This document shows positions 1 through 11,333 of a stretch of DNA of 64,000 nucleotides, in pieces; the stretch's first letter is position 1, and every line of letters begins with the position of its first letter. The stretch is from NCBI GenBank assembly GCA_016191995.1, contig JACPVA010000132.1, positions 1 through 64,000 on the forward strand. The letters are read 5' to 3'. A program made the translations under genes and the position numbers. Source of the DNA: Burkholderiales bacterium. GTDB taxonomy: Bacteria; Pseudomonadota; Gammaproteobacteria; Burkholderiales; Burkholderiaceae_C. The notes under the pieces were generated by a model that had not been told where the DNA came from, ran no database searches, and worked only from the letters and a program-made list of their open reading frames with translations.

Positions 1-222
1 TACGACCGCAGCCTGAAGTTCGCCCTCTACCGGCGGCTGGCGAGCCTGCAGGAGTACGCCCTCGTCGACCCCGACACGCGCCGCGTCGAGGTCTTCCGCG
101 TCGGCGCCGACGGGCTGTGGGTGCTGCACGACATGAGCGAGCGCGACACGCTGTCACTGGCGAGCCTTGGCTGCGAGGTCCCGATGGCCGACGTCTTCGA
201 CGGCGTCGATCCCGACGCGTGA
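1..222 (+). CDS. Uma2 family (DUF820-like) endonuclease, C-terminal part (truncated at window start)
   Basis: Frame 1 open from base 1 to TGA at 220-222: YDRSLKFALYRRLASLQEYALVDPDTRRVEVFRV...; YxxxxKFxLYRxLxSLQEYxLVD is Uma2-like. Confidence 0.75.
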   Translation, partial: YDRSLKFALYRRLASLQEYALVDPDTRRVEVFRVGADGLWVLHDMSERDTLSLASLGCEVPMADVFDGVDPDA

Positions 223-237
223 GGGCCGGCGGGCCGC

Positions 238-1149
<912 letters not shown>

Positions 1150-1226
1150 GGCGCGGAGCTTACCGCCTGTGCCGGGCGGATCGGCCGCGCGTCGTCCGGC
1201 GAGCATGAGGCTCGTTGCCGTCCGGT

Positions 1227-2774
1227 TCATCCTGTGGTCGGCGGCCCGGCGCGCAGCCGTGTCCGCAACTCGGTCTTCAGCACCTTGCCGTAGTGGTTCT
1301 TCGGCAGCTCGTCGACGAAGACATAGCGCTTGGGCCGCTTGAAGCGCGCGATGCGCGCCAGGCAGTGCGCGTCCAGCGCCTCGGCCGAGACGGCCCGGCC
1401 CGGCCGCGCGACGACGAAGGCCACGACGACCTCGCCCCACTCCGGGTCGGGCGCGCCGACGACGGCGGCCTCGGACACGCCGGGGGCGGTCAGCAGTACC
1501 TCCTCGACCTCGCGCGGGTAGATGTTGGAGCCGCCGCTGATCAGCAGGTCTTTGCTGCGGTCCTTCAACGTCAGGAAGCCGTCGGCGTCCAGGCTGCCGA
1601 TGTCGCCGGTCCACAGCCAGCCGTCGCGGATCGCCACGGCCGTCGCCTCGGGGTTGCGCCAGTAGCCGGCCATCACGCTGTCGCCGCGCACCAGCACCTC
1701 GCCGGGCTCCTCAGGCGGCAGGCTGTGGCCCTGCGCGTCGGCGACGCGCAGCTCGACCGGCGTCTGCGCCACCCCGACCGACGCCAGCCGCTGCAGGTGG
1801 CGCGGGTGCGACGCATCGGCGATCCGCGCGCGCGACAGCGCCGTGCCGACCATCGGCGTCTCGCCCTGGCCGTAGATCTGCACGAAGCGCGGCCCCATCA
1901 CGCGCAGCGCGCGCTGGATATCGGCCAGGTACATCGGCGCGCCGCCGTAGACGATGGTCTTGAACGCCGCGGCGGCGCGCTCGGCCGGCAGGCCGGACGC
2001 CTCGGCGTGGTCCACCAGCCGCTTGACGATGGTCGGCGCGGCGAAGGTCGACAAGGGCCCGAGCGCGCAGCCGAGCTCGAACAGCTCGGCCGGGTCGACG
2101 CCGCCGGAGGCCGGCACGACATGCCGCGCGCCGGCCATCAGGTGCGGGATCGCATACAGGCCGCAGCCATGCGACATCGGCGCGGCGTAGACGATGGCAT
2201 CGGCGGCGCCGACCGGGTCGACGTCGACGAAGTAGGCCAGCCCCATCGTCATCAGGTTGCGCTGCGTCAGCATCACGCCCTTCGGCCGGCCGGTGGTGCC
2301 GCTGGTGTAGAAGATCCAGGCCAGGTCGTCGGCGCGGCGCTCGGCCGGCGGCACGGCGGCGGCGCTGGCCACCGGCGCGAGCAGGGCGTCGGCCTCGGCC
2401 GACTCGGCGTCGACCTGGCGCTCGATGCCGGCCAGCGCGGCCGGCGCCACGTCGCGCGTGACGAAGGCCCAGCGCGCCTGCGCGTCGGCGACGATCCACT
2501 CGACCTCGGCCGGATGCAGCTTGGCGTTGACCGGCACCACGACCAGCCCGGCCCACCAAGCGCCCCACAGCAGCTCGAGATAGCGCGGGTGGTTGCGCAT
2601 GAAGATCACGACACGGTCGCCCGGCGCCAGCCCCGCCTGCCGCATCCGCTGCGCCAGGCCGGCAGCGCGTGCGGCCCACTCGGCGTGCGTCGCCCAGGGC
2701 CGCGTCCCGTCCAGGATCGCGGGGCGGTCGGGGGCGGCCAGGGCCTGGCGGACAAGCAGCTGGGCAAGAGACAT
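1227..2774 (-). CDS. AMP-binding acyl-CoA synthetase/ligase
   Basis: YTSGTTGRPKGVMLTQRN, GWLWTGDIG, LKDRSKDLLISGGSNIYPREVEE, PKNHYGKVLKTELR. Confidence 0.92.
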   Translation of the reverse strand: MSLAQLLVRQALAAPDRPAILDGTRPWATHAEWAARAAGLAQRMRQAGLAPGDRVVIFMRNHPRYLELLWGAWWAGLVVVPVNAKLHPAEVEWIVADAQARWAFVTRDVAPAALAGIERQVDAESAEADALLAPVASAAAVPPAERRADDLAWIFYTSGTTGRPKGVMLTQRNLMTMGLAYFVDVDPVGAADAIVYAAPMSHGCGLYAIPHLMAGARHVVPASGGVDPAELFELGCALGPLSTFAAPTIVKRLVDHAEASGLPAERAAAAFKTIVYGGAPMYLADIQRALRVMGPRFVQIYGQGETPMVGTALSRARIADASHPRHLQRLASVGVAQTPVELRVADAQGHSLPPEEPGEVLVRGDSVMAGYWRNPEATAVAIRDGWLWTGDIGSLDADGFLTLKDRSKDLLISGGSNIYPREVEEVLLTAPGVSEAAVVGAPDPEWGEVVVAFVVARPGRAVSAEALDAHCLARIARFKRPKRYVFVDELPKNHYGKVLKTELRTRLRAGPPTTG

Positions 2775-2893
2775 CGGGTGGCTCCTCGGGCGGCGGGGCG
2801 GCGCGGGCGGGTTGCCGTGGCGCGCGCAGGGGTGTCACCTTAGCCGGGTGGAGGGCGGCTGACCTGATGTTGCGCATGCCGTTCGACGGCCGC

Positions 2894-2915
2894 CCAGTCC
2901 AGTCCAGTCCAGTCC
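2894..2915. repeat. Short tandem repeat, (CCAGT)x4 pentamer
   Basis: ccagtccagtccagtccagtcc in the intergenic region between divergent genes. Confidence 0.9.
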
Positions 2916-2975
2916 TTGCAGCGTGGGAGGCTCGGTGCGATAGTCGTTGCCTCGGGGTGGGGAGGGAGAGACGGC

Positions 2976-3830
2976 ATGGAAATGAAAGTGTGGCCAGGCC
3001 TTCTGGCACTCGGGCTGATGGCACAGGCGCCGATGGCGGCGCTCGCGGGATCGTCACCATGGGTTCCGATCGTCGACGGAGCGACCTGGGCGTTCCTGGA
3101 GTCCGGTCAGTACGAGAACTCGGAGGGCGTGGCCAATGAATGGGGGCCCGAGTTGGCGATTGCCCGGTTCGACGCGGTCGACGAGCAGATCTTTGACCAC
3201 CATGCGAATTTCAAGCTTACCAAGAGCGGCGACGTCGACTTCTTTCAGCTGAACGAGGACGGCCTGTTCAGAGTGTCGGACGGCGATCCGCGCGATGCAT
3301 CCTCCGGGTACCGCTACTACGTCGATCCCAGGCCTTTTCTCTTGACGGCGCCGCTGGAGATCGGTGAGGAGCGGGTGTATGCAGGCGACGTGTTTGGGCA
3401 GGAGGTTTCTCCGTTTTTCGGGACCTACGCCTGGGCCGGGTCTTGGAGCGCGAAATACACCAACCTGGGGCCGGAGGAGGTGACCGTCCCTCTCGGCACT
3501 TTTCAGGCGACCCGATTCCGGCTCGACTCCGAGCGCGTGTCGTTCGCGGGCAGCAGTTCTTCGCGGGACTACTGGACCGAAATCTGGTGGGTAGTCGAGG
3601 GGGCACTGGTCGCGAAGGTGATGGGCGAGGGCGGCGGCACGAGCGATTACAACGGCGACGGATTGATCGATCGCTGGTACCTGGAGCAGTTGACCATGGT
3701 GGCCACGACGGTTCCCGAGGTGGGCACCGCTTACCTCTCTCTGGCAGGCCTGCTTTCCATCGGGGCCGTCGTGTGGTTGCGGCGTCGCTCCCACCGTGCA
3801 GTGCCGGACGACTCCGGTCGCCCGTCCTAG
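2976..3830 (+). CDS. PEP-CTERM-like exosortase-sorted secreted protein with an EF-hand-like loop
   Basis: Signal peptide; C-terminus VPEVGTAYLSLAGLLSIGAVVWLRRRS; internal DYNGDGLIDRW. Confidence 0.65.
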   Translation: MEMKVWPGLLALGLMAQAPMAALAGSSPWVPIVDGATWAFLESGQYENSEGVANEWGPELAIARFDAVDEQIFDHHANFKLTKSGDVDFFQLNEDGLFRVSDGDPRDASSGYRYYVDPRPFLLTAPLEIGEERVYAGDVFGQEVSPFFGTYAWAGSWSAKYTNLGPEEVTVPLGTFQATRFRLDSERVSFAGSSSSRDYWTEIWWVVEGALVAKVMGEGGGTSDYNGDGLIDRWYLEQLTMVATTVPEVGTAYLSLAGLLSIGAVVWLRRRSHRAVPDDSGRPS

Positions 3831-4096
3831 CCGAGCGGCCGGTCGCACCCGCGTCTGCGGGCACCGCTCACGGTCGTCGTCTCTACGCTTTCGCCGGGGC
3901 ATGGCCGGCCGGTGAGCGACTGCGAAGACGGTGCGCCGCGAAGGCGCCTTGCAGGAGACCGTCCGCGAGCCCGAGGACCGCATCCGCGGTGCGCCGTCGT
4001 GCTTCGGGCGAGGAACTGCGCCCCACCGAACCCGTCATCGACGGCCCTCGATAATCGCTGCCGTCGCCGAGACCGGCTCACGAGTTCCCGCTTGCC

Positions 4097-4606
4097 ATGT
4101 TCAAGAAGCTGATCCTGCCGCTGCTCGCGCTCGTCGTGCTCGTGGCGCTGTACTTCTGGGCTGCGCTGAACTGGAGCTATTCGACCGGCGAGCGCGCCGG
4201 CTGGGTGCAGAAGCTGTCGAAGAAGGGCTGGATCTGCAAGACCTGGGAGGGCGAGCTCGCGCTCGTCTCGCTGCCGGGGTCGACGGCCGAGAAATTCTTC
4301 TTCACGGTGCACGACGACGAGGTCGCCCAGCGCATCACACGCCATATCGGCAAGCGCGTCGCGCTGCACTACGAGGAGAAGGTCGGCCTGCCGACGAGCT
4401 GCTTCGGCGAGACGCGTCACTTCATCACCGGCGTAACGCTGGCCGAGGAGATCCCGATCGGCCCCGGCATCGTCGTGCCGACGCCGCGGGACGTATCTGC
4501 ACCGCCGGCGACGGCGCCAGCCCCGGCCGCACCGGCCGTGCCGCCCGTGCCGAACGCGCCGCCCGCCACGGCGCCCGCGCAACCGGCCCCCGCGGCATCG
4601 AACTGA
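4097..4606 (+). CDS. Hypothetical protein with N-terminal TM segment and Pro/Ala-rich tail
   Basis: MFKKLILPLLALVVLVALYFWAALNW...; APAPAAPAVPPVPNAPPATAPAQPAPAASN tail. Confidence 0.7.
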   Translation: MFKKLILPLLALVVLVALYFWAALNWSYSTGERAGWVQKLSKKGWICKTWEGELALVSLPGSTAEKFFFTVHDDEVAQRITRHIGKRVALHYEEKVGLPTSCFGETRHFITGVTLAEEIPIGPGIVVPTPRDVSAPPATAPAPAAPAVPPVPNAPPATAPAQPAPAASN

Positions 4607-4785
4607 AGCGCCTGGCCGGCCCTGGCAGCGCCGGACCCGCCGGCACCGGACCCGAACCGCCCTGCGACGGCCTCGCCATCGGGTTGCGGCCGCGCCGCGC
4701 GCGTGCCGGCACCACCCCGGCCAGGCGTGCAGCGCGCCGGCGGCTGCGGCATGATCCGGGCTCCCGTCACGACCCCGGAGGCACC

Positions 4786-5337
4786 ATGCGCTTGCTGATC
4801 CTTTGCGCCACCTTGCTCGTCGGCGCCACCGCGGCCCAGGCCGCGGCGATGAGCCTGTCGAGCCCGACGATCAAGCCCGGCAGCATGCTGACCGACGCCC
4901 AGGTGTTCAAGGGCTTCGGCTGCGAGGGCAGGAATATCTCGCCGGCGCTGAAGTGGAGCGGGGCGCCGAAGGATGCGAAGAGCTTCGCGATCACCGTCTA
5001 CGACCCCGACGCGCCGACCGGATCGGGCTGGTGGCACTGGGTCGTCTACAACATCCCGGCGACGGTGACCGAGCTGCCCGAGGGCGCCGGCGCGGCCGAC
5101 GGAAAGGGGCTGCCGGCCGGTGCGGTGCAGGGCCGCACCGATTTCGGCGCGCCGGGATTCGGCGGCGCCTGCCCGCCGCAGGGCGACAAGCCGCACCGCT
5201 ATATCTTCACCGTCCACGCGCTGAAGGTCGACAAGCTCGACCTGCCGCCCGACGCGACGGCGGCGCTGGTCGGCTTCATGATCAACGCCAACCGGCTCGG
5301 CAAGGCGAGTTTCGAGGCCAGGTACGGGCGCAAGTAG
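4786..5337 (+). CDS. YbhB/YbcL family (PEBP, Raf kinase inhibitor-like) secreted protein
   Basis: GRNISPALKWSGAPKDAKSFAITVYDPDAPTGSGWWHWVVYNIP. Confidence 0.92.
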   Translation: MRLLILCATLLVGATAAQAAAMSLSSPTIKPGSMLTDAQVFKGFGCEGRNISPALKWSGAPKDAKSFAITVYDPDAPTGSGWWHWVVYNIPATVTELPEGAGAADGKGLPAGAVQGRTDFGAPGFGGACPPQGDKPHRYIFTVHALKVDKLDLPPDATAALVGFMINANRLGKASFEARYGRK

Positions 5338-5839
5338 CGACGCGGCGATCGCGCGGTGGCCGTCGCCGCTGGACCGGCGATAAGCCGGGCCACGGCAATG
5401 CTCGCCGCTGCGCTCGGCGACGGGGCGCAACGGCTGCCGACGGCGTCGTCGGGGAGGCGGTGGCCGAGGCCACGAAGCCTGCCATCGAGCGGCTGGACAG
5501 GAAACGAGAAACGCACGCCAGGAATGCCGGGCGGAATCTCGGGTGAGGACGCGGCTTGCCGATTCGCGTGCCAGCGCGTTGGCGGACCCGCGCGAAATGA
5601 GCGGGCACCCGGCACGGCTGCCCAGGCAAGCCGGGGAACCCAGGCCATCTCGGCGCGCCCTGTCCGCTGCGATGGGGCTCGCGGCTCGAGCGGGACAAGC
5701 CGCCCCTTGACGTCGAGGGTTATGTGCCGTGCCGAGAATGCATCGGCTGGTGTTCGGCTAGCCGGCGATCTTGGGCCCGGGCCGAAGCCTCGAGGATCTG
5801 CGGCCGGGTCTCGGCACGTTCACGTCAGGAGACCAAGCC

Positions 5840-7402
5840 ATGAAGAAGAGATGGATTGCCGCTGCATTGGCGGTAACCGCTGCGGGAGGGGTGCTGGCGG
5901 CCGATTGGCCCAGCGCCGGCGCGAACCTCGGCAATACGCGTTACCAGGAGTCCGAGGACGCCATCACGGCGAAGACCGCAGGCAACCTGACGCTGAAGTG
6001 GTCGCTCGACACGAGCGGCCATGTCACCGCGCACCCGGCAGTCGACGGCGGCTACCTCTACTTCCCGGACTTCGCCGGCTTCCTGTACAAGGTGGAAAAG
6101 GCCACCGGGACCGTCGTCTGGAAGAAGCCGATCTCGAGCTACACGGGGATCGCAGGTGACTTCGCGCGTGCCACGCCCGCCGTCGCAGGCGATGCGCTCA
6201 TTCTCGGCAACCAGAGCGGCAAGTTTCTCGGCGCGGCCCTTGGCCAACCGAATCCGTCGCCGGCGCGAGTCTTCGCGGTGGACAAGCACTCCGGCGACCT
6301 GCTCTGGGTGACGCAGGTGGACGCCACGCCGCTGTCGGTCGTCACGCACTCGGCCATCGTTGCCAACGGCACCGCCTTCGTCGGCATCGCGTCGAACGAG
6401 GAGCTTGTGGCGGCCTTCGTGCCGAAGATCTATTGGCAATGGCAATTCCGCGGCAGCGTGGTGGCGCTGGACGTGAGCACCGGTGCCGTCAAGTGGAAGA
6501 CCTACACGGTGCCGCAGGGCTGGTACGGCGGCGCGGTATGGGGCAGCACAGGAAGCATCGACCTGAAGAGCAACCAGGTCTTCATGGCGACTGGCAACAA
6601 CTACAACAACGACCCGGGCGCGGCCGATGTGGCGGACAACCACTTCGATTCCATCATCGCGCTCGACATGAGCACCGGCAAGGTCAATTGGGGTGGTCGA
6701 GGCCTGGCGAGCGACACCTGGAACGTCGCTTGTGGTCTGGTCGCGCCGGGCTTCGTGGTTGCGCCCGGGCCCTTCTTCCCGGGCGTGTACGACAACTGCC
6801 CGAATGGAAGCCCGGCCACGGCCGGCCCTGACTACGACTTCTCGCAGGGCCCGATGTGGCTCGGCGGCGGACTCGTGGGCGCGGGCCAGAAGAGTGGTCG
6901 TTTCTGGGCGTTCCATCACAAGACGGGCGAACTGCGCTGGGCCACGCAGGTGGCGCCGGGTGGCGTCACGGGCGGCCTGCAGTGGGGTTCGGCCACCGAC
7001 GGGGCGCGCATCTTCGTGGCCATCTCGAACAGCGGGCCTTCGACCAACGGTGGTGGCGTGGGCGCGATGCCGTGGACGCTGAAGGATGGCACGACCACGA
7101 CGGCGGGAGGCTGGGCCGCGCTCGACCGTCGCACGGGCGAGGTGCTGTGGACCACCAAGGATCCGTACGGAAGCCGCTCCGAGGCGCCCGTGAGCGCGAC
7201 CAACGACGTGGTGTTCGGCTGCAACATGTCGCCTTCGGGCACGATGTTCGCGCTCAACGCCCGCAACGGGGCGGTGCTCTGGTCGCATGACAGCGGTTTG
7301 CCCTGCACGGCCGGTGCGTCGATCTCCGACGGCATGGTGTTCTGGGGCAGCGGTACGTTCCTGTTCCCGGGGCCGGCGAAGATGATGGCGTTCGGGCTCT
7401 GA
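5840..7402 (+). CDS. PQQ-binding-like beta-propeller protein (polyvinyl-alcohol dehydrogenase/BamB-like)
   Basis: Signal peptide; repeated blades (FLYKVEKATGTVVWKKPI, FAVDKHSGDLLWVTQV, IALDMSTGKVNW, AALDRRTGEVLWTTKD, FALNARNGAVLWSHD); no CXXCH. Confidence 0.78.
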   Translation: MKKRWIAAALAVTAAGGVLAADWPSAGANLGNTRYQESEDAITAKTAGNLTLKWSLDTSGHVTAHPAVDGGYLYFPDFAGFLYKVEKATGTVVWKKPISSYTGIAGDFARATPAVAGDALILGNQSGKFLGAALGQPNPSPARVFAVDKHSGDLLWVTQVDATPLSVVTHSAIVANGTAFVGIASNEELVAAFVPKIYWQWQFRGSVVALDVSTGAVKWKTYTVPQGWYGGAVWGSTGSIDLKSNQVFMATGNNYNNDPGAADVADNHFDSIIALDMSTGKVNWGGRGLASDTWNVACGLVAPGFVVAPGPFFPGVYDNCPNGSPATAGPDYDFSQGPMWLGGGLVGAGQKSGRFWAFHHKTGELRWATQVAPGGVTGGLQWGSATDGARIFVAISNSGPSTNGGGVGAMPWTLKDGTTTTAGGWAALDRRTGEVLWTTKDPYGSRSEAPVSATNDVVFGCNMSPSGTMFALNARNGAVLWSHDSGLPCTAGASISDGMVFWGSGTFLFPGPAKMMAFGL

Positions 7403-7657
7403 TCAGCTCGGCTTGGCAGTCGTGGGCGCGGGTCGTGTGCTTCGGGTCCGTGGCCCGCGGCGGCGGTTGCCGCGGGCGCGTCCCGAGGCGCCTGACGAGC
7501 GCACGGGCCGCCGCCGGTTGGCAGGCCCGCGGGGCCGCAGCGTGCCATCATCGGGCCGGGCGCGGCGTATGCCGCGCGAGGCCAGAAAGCACCTGAAGCG
7601 CCATGGGCGCGCCGGGCCGCGCCCGAGCGCTCGTCGCGCGGCGCGGAGCTCAGCCGA

Positions 7658-8749
7658 GTGACCACCCACCGCATCGCGATCATCCCCGGCGACGGCATCG
7701 GCAAGGAGGTGATGCCCGAGGGGCTGCGCGCGCTCGACGCCGCGGCGCGGCGCTTCGGCATCACGCTGCAGCTCGAGCCCTTCGACTTCGCCTGCGTCGA
7801 ATACTGGGGGCGCCACGGCGACTACCTGCCGGCGGATTGGAAGGACCGTCTGGGTGGCTTCGACGCCATCTTCTTCGGCGCCGTCGGCTGGCCGGCGCGG
7901 GTGCCGGACCATATCTCGCTGTGGGGATCGCTGCTGAAGTTCCGGCGCGACTTCGACCAGTATGTCAACCTGCGCCCGGCGCGGCTGATGCCGGGTGTGC
8001 GCAGCCCGCTCGTCGGCCGCGACGGCCAGCCGCTGCCCGCCGGTGCGATCGACATGCTGATCGTGCGCGAGAACACCGAGGGCGAATATTCGAGCGTCGG
8101 CGGGCGCATGTACGCCGGCACCGAGCGCGAGATCGTGATCCAGGAGACGGTGATGTCGCGCGTCGGCGTCGACCGCGTGCTGCGCTTCGCGTTCGAGCAG
8201 GCGATGCGGCGGCCGCGTCGCCGCCTGACCTCGGCGACCAAGAGCAACGGCATCGCGATCACGATGCCGTACTGGGACGAGCGCGTCGCCGCGATGGCAG
8301 TCGAGTACCCTGGGGTCGCGGTCGACCAGTACCACATCGACATCCTGACGGCGCACTTCGTCCAGCGCCCGCAGCAGTTCGACGTCGTCGTCGCGAGCAA
8401 CCTGTTCGGCGACATCCTGTCCGACCTCGGCCCGGCCTGCACCGGCACGATCGGCATCGCGCCGTCGGCCAACCTGAACCCGACGCGGCAGTGGCCGAGC
8501 CTGTTCGAGCCGGTGCACGGCTCGGCACCCGACATCGCCGGCCGCGGCATCGCCAACCCGATCGGGCAGATCTGGTCGGCGGCGCTGATGCTCGACTTTC
8601 TCGGCCATGCCGACGCGCACGATGCGGTGCTCGGCGCAGTCGAGGCGGCGCTCGCCGACCGCGAGGCACCGCGCACGCCCGACCTGGGCGGCCGCGCCGG
8701 CACCGCCGATGTCGGCCGCGCGATCGCGGCGCGGATCGCGGGCGGCTGA
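7658..8749 (+). CDS. Tartrate dehydrogenase/decarboxylase-type isopropylmalate dehydrogenase family protein
   Basis: IAIIPGDGIGKEVMPEG, FFGAVGWP, IVRENTEGEYSSVGG, FEPVHGSAPDIAGRGIANPIG; GTG start. Confidence 0.85.
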   Translation: MTTHRIAIIPGDGIGKEVMPEGLRALDAAARRFGITLQLEPFDFACVEYWGRHGDYLPADWKDRLGGFDAIFFGAVGWPARVPDHISLWGSLLKFRRDFDQYVNLRPARLMPGVRSPLVGRDGQPLPAGAIDMLIVRENTEGEYSSVGGRMYAGTEREIVIQETVMSRVGVDRVLRFAFEQAMRRPRRRLTSATKSNGIAITMPYWDERVAAMAVEYPGVAVDQYHIDILTAHFVQRPQQFDVVVASNLFGDILSDLGPACTGTIGIAPSANLNPTRQWPSLFEPVHGSAPDIAGRGIANPIGQIWSAALMLDFLGHADAHDAVLGAVEAALADREAPRTPDLGGRAGTADVGRAIAARIAGG

Positions 8750-8786
8750 CGCTGGCGCGCCCGGCGCGGCGCTGCGCCGCGCGTGG

Positions 8787-9572
8787 CTAGGCGGCGGGCC
8801 GGGTGCCGGCGTCCGCGACCCCGGGCCGCTGGCCGCATACCGGGCAGCCCGGATGCCGCGCGGTGCGGATCTCGTGCCACTCCATCGCCCGTGCATCGAG
8901 CATCAGCAGCCGGCCGACCAGCGGCTCGCCGAACCCGGCGACGAGCTTGAGCGCCTCGGCCGCCTGCACGCAGCCGACGATGCCGACCAGCGGCGCGAAC
9001 ACCCCCATCGTCGCGCAGGCGACTTCCTCGTAGTTCGCGTCGGGCGGGAACAGGCAGGCATAGCAGGGTGCGTCGGCGCGCCGCGTGTCGTAGACCGAGA
9101 TCTGGCCGTCGAACCGGATCGCCGCCCCCGACACCAGCGGCCGCGCATGCGCGACGCAGGCGGCGTTGACCGCATGCCGGGTCGCGAAGTTGTCGCTGCA
9201 GTCCAGCACCACGTCGGCCTGCGGCACCAGTTCGGCCAGCAGCGCGGCGTCGGCGCGGCGCTGCAGCGCGCGCACGCGCAGCGTCGGGTCGATCGCCTGC
9301 AGGGTCAGGCGCGCCGAATCGGCCTTCGGGCTGCCGATGCGGTCGTGGCGGTGCGCGATCTGGCGCTGCAGGTTGGTCAGGTCGACCGTATCGTGGTCGA
9401 CCAGGATCAACTCGCCGACGCCGGCGGTGCCGAGGAACAGCGCCACCGGCGAGCCCAGCCCGCCGGCGCCGATGACGAGCGCGGTCGCCTCGCGCAGCCG
9501 CTGCTGGCCCTCGATGCCGATCTCGTCGAGCAGGATGTGGCGCGAATAGCGCAGCAGTTCGTCGTCGTCCAT
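8787..9572 (-). CDS. HesA/MoeB/ThiF family adenylyltransferase
   Basis: RYSRHILLDEIGIEGQQRL, IGAGGLGSPVALFLGTAGVG, DLTNLQRQIAH, CSDNFATRHAVN, two CXXC. Confidence 0.9.
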   Translation of the reverse strand: MDDDELLRYSRHILLDEIGIEGQQRLREATALVIGAGGLGSPVALFLGTAGVGELILVDHDTVDLTNLQRQIAHRHDRIGSPKADSARLTLQAIDPTLRVRALQRRADAALLAELVPQADVVLDCSDNFATRHAVNAACVAHARPLVSGAAIRFDGQISVYDTRRADAPCYACLFPPDANYEEVACATMGVFAPLVGIVGCVQAAEALKLVAGFGEPLVGRLLMLDARAMEWHEIRTARHPGCPVCGQRPGVADAGTRPAA

Positions 9573-9683
9573 CGTCGGCCCCATGCGCGTGGCGATGACC
9601 CGAGCGTAGCGCAGCGCTGGCGCGGGTTGCGACGCAGGCCGATGCCCGCACCAGGTTACCGGCCCCGGCGTATGCTGCGCGGC

Positions 9684-10178
9684 ATGAGGACGTTCGTCGC
9701 GATCGTGGTGATGTTGCTGCTGGCTGCCTGCGCCGGCCCCGGGCTGTCGCGGCTCGAGCCGGGGCTGGACGAGCCGGCGGTTCTCGCGCGCTGGGGCGAG
9801 CCGACGGGGCGCCATGCGCTGCCCGGAGGCGGGATCCGGCTCGAGTATGCGACCGGCCCCTACGGCCTGCAGACCTGGATGGTCGACCTCGACACCGCGG
9901 GCCGCGTCACGCAGGCGCGCCAGGTGCTGGAGTACGGCGCGCTGACGGCGCTGCAAGGCGAGCTGCCGGGCATGACGCGCGAGGAGCTGCTGCGCACGCT
10001 CGGCCGCCCGGGCGAGGTGCGCAGCGGCGGCCGCCAGGGCGGGCAGGTCTGGTCGTGGCGCTTCTTCTCGCCGTTCTGCCTGTGGTTCCAGGTCGGCGTC
10101 GGCGACGACGGCCGCGTCGTCGACGCCGTCTTCAGCCCCGACCCGGCCTGCGACGCGCTCGACGACGACCGCATGTGA
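9684..10178 (+). CDS. Putative lipoprotein, BamE/SmpA-like
   Basis: Lipobox MLLLAAC; LEPGLDEPAVLARWGEPTGRH and MTREELLRTLGRPGE repeats. Confidence 0.65.
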   Translation: MRTFVAIVVMLLLAACAGPGLSRLEPGLDEPAVLARWGEPTGRHALPGGGIRLEYATGPYGLQTWMVDLDTAGRVTQARQVLEYGALTALQGELPGMTREELLRTLGRPGEVRSGGRQGGQVWSWRFFSPFCLWFQVGVGDDGRVVDAVFSPDPACDALDDDRM

Positions 10179-10269
10179 CGCGGCGGCCGGCGCGGCGTTT
10201 GCCGAACCCACCCGGGTGTGGCGCGCCGTCGTAGCAGGCCGTGCACGGCGACGGCCGATAATCGGGCCC

Positions 10270-10998
10270 ATGTTCACCGGTATCGTCCAGGGCGTGGCCC
10301 GCGTCGCGGCGGTCGTCGAACGACCGGGCCTGAAGACCCTCACGCTGCAGTTTCCGGCCGGTTTCGGCGCCGGGCTGGAGGTCGGCGCCAGCGTCGCCGT
10401 CGACGGCACCTGCCTGACCGTGACCGCGCTGCACGCGCAGCCCGATGCCCCGGGCCGCGCCGCGGCGGCGGATTTCGACGTCATGGCGCAGTCGCTGGCG
10501 CTGACGACGCTGGCCCGGCTGCGCGACGGCTCGCGCGTCAACGTCGAGCGCGCGGCGAAGCAGGGCGCCGAGGTCGGCGGGCACGAGCTCTCCGGCCATG
10601 TCGACTGCACCGGCACCGTGGTCGACATCCGCCGGCCCGAGAACAACCACGTGCTGCGCATCGCGCTGCCGGCGCCGTGGATGCGCTATGTGTTCGCCAA
10701 GGGCTATATCGCGGTCGACGGCGCCAGCCTGACGGTGGCCGAGGCGCGGCGCGAGGCAGACGGCAGCGGCTGGTTCGAGGTCTGGCTGATCCCGGAGACG
10801 CTGCGCATGACGATCTTCGGCGACAAGGCCGCGGGCGACGCGGTCAACATCGAGATCGAGCGCCAGACGCAGATCGTCGTCGACACCGTCGAGCGCGTGC
10901 TGGCCGATCGGCTCGGCCCGCTGATGCCGGCGATCGAGCGGCTGCTGGCTGATACGGTGCCCGCGACTGGCGCAGCCGGCGGCCCCGCTCGGCGCTGA
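10270..10998 (+). CDS. ribC: Riboflavin synthase (E. coli RibC-type)
   Basis: MFTGIVQG, DGTCLTVT, RVNVERAAKQGAEVGGHELSGHV, VDGASLTVAEA, VNIEIERQTQIVVDTVERVL. Confidence 0.88.
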   Translation: MFTGIVQGVARVAAVVERPGLKTLTLQFPAGFGAGLEVGASVAVDGTCLTVTALHAQPDAPGRAAAADFDVMAQSLALTTLARLRDGSRVNVERAAKQGAEVGGHELSGHVDCTGTVVDIRRPENNHVLRIALPAPWMRYVFAKGYIAVDGASLTVAEARREADGSGWFEVWLIPETLRMTIFGDKAAGDAVNIEIERQTQIVVDTVERVLADRLGPLMPAIERLLADTVPATGAAGGPARR

Positions 10999-11008
10999 GG
11001 GGCGGTGG

Positions 11009-11275
11009 ATGGTCTTCGTCCTCAGCGTGCTGAAGTTTCTCGTCGACCCGCTGAACCTGATCGTCTTCCTCGGCTGCGGCTTCATCGCCCGCAGCCCGGT
11101 GGTGGCCGCGGTTGCCGGCGCGGTCTGGGGCTTCGTCGTGCTGCAACTGCTCGGCGAAGCCGTCGCCGCCGACGCGCGGCGCGACGCGCTGGCGGTCTAC
11201 ATGGTCGGCGGCGTGCTGGGCGTGCTCGCCGTCTACGGCATCAAGACCTGGCTGCAGCGGTTGCGCGGGGGCTGA
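11009..11275 (+). CDS. Small hydrophobic membrane protein
   Basis: 88-aa ORF with hydrophobic segments; codon phase consistent with flanking genes. Confidence 0.5.
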   Translation: MVFVLSVLKFLVDPLNLIVFLGCGFIARSPVVAAVAGAVWGFVVLQLLGEAVAADARRDALAVYMVGGVLGVLAVYGIKTWLQRLRGG

Positions 11276-11333
11276 CGCCCGCCCGCCCCGGGGCTGGCCG
11301 CCACCCGGCACGTGTCGTCGCGGGCCACGGCCC

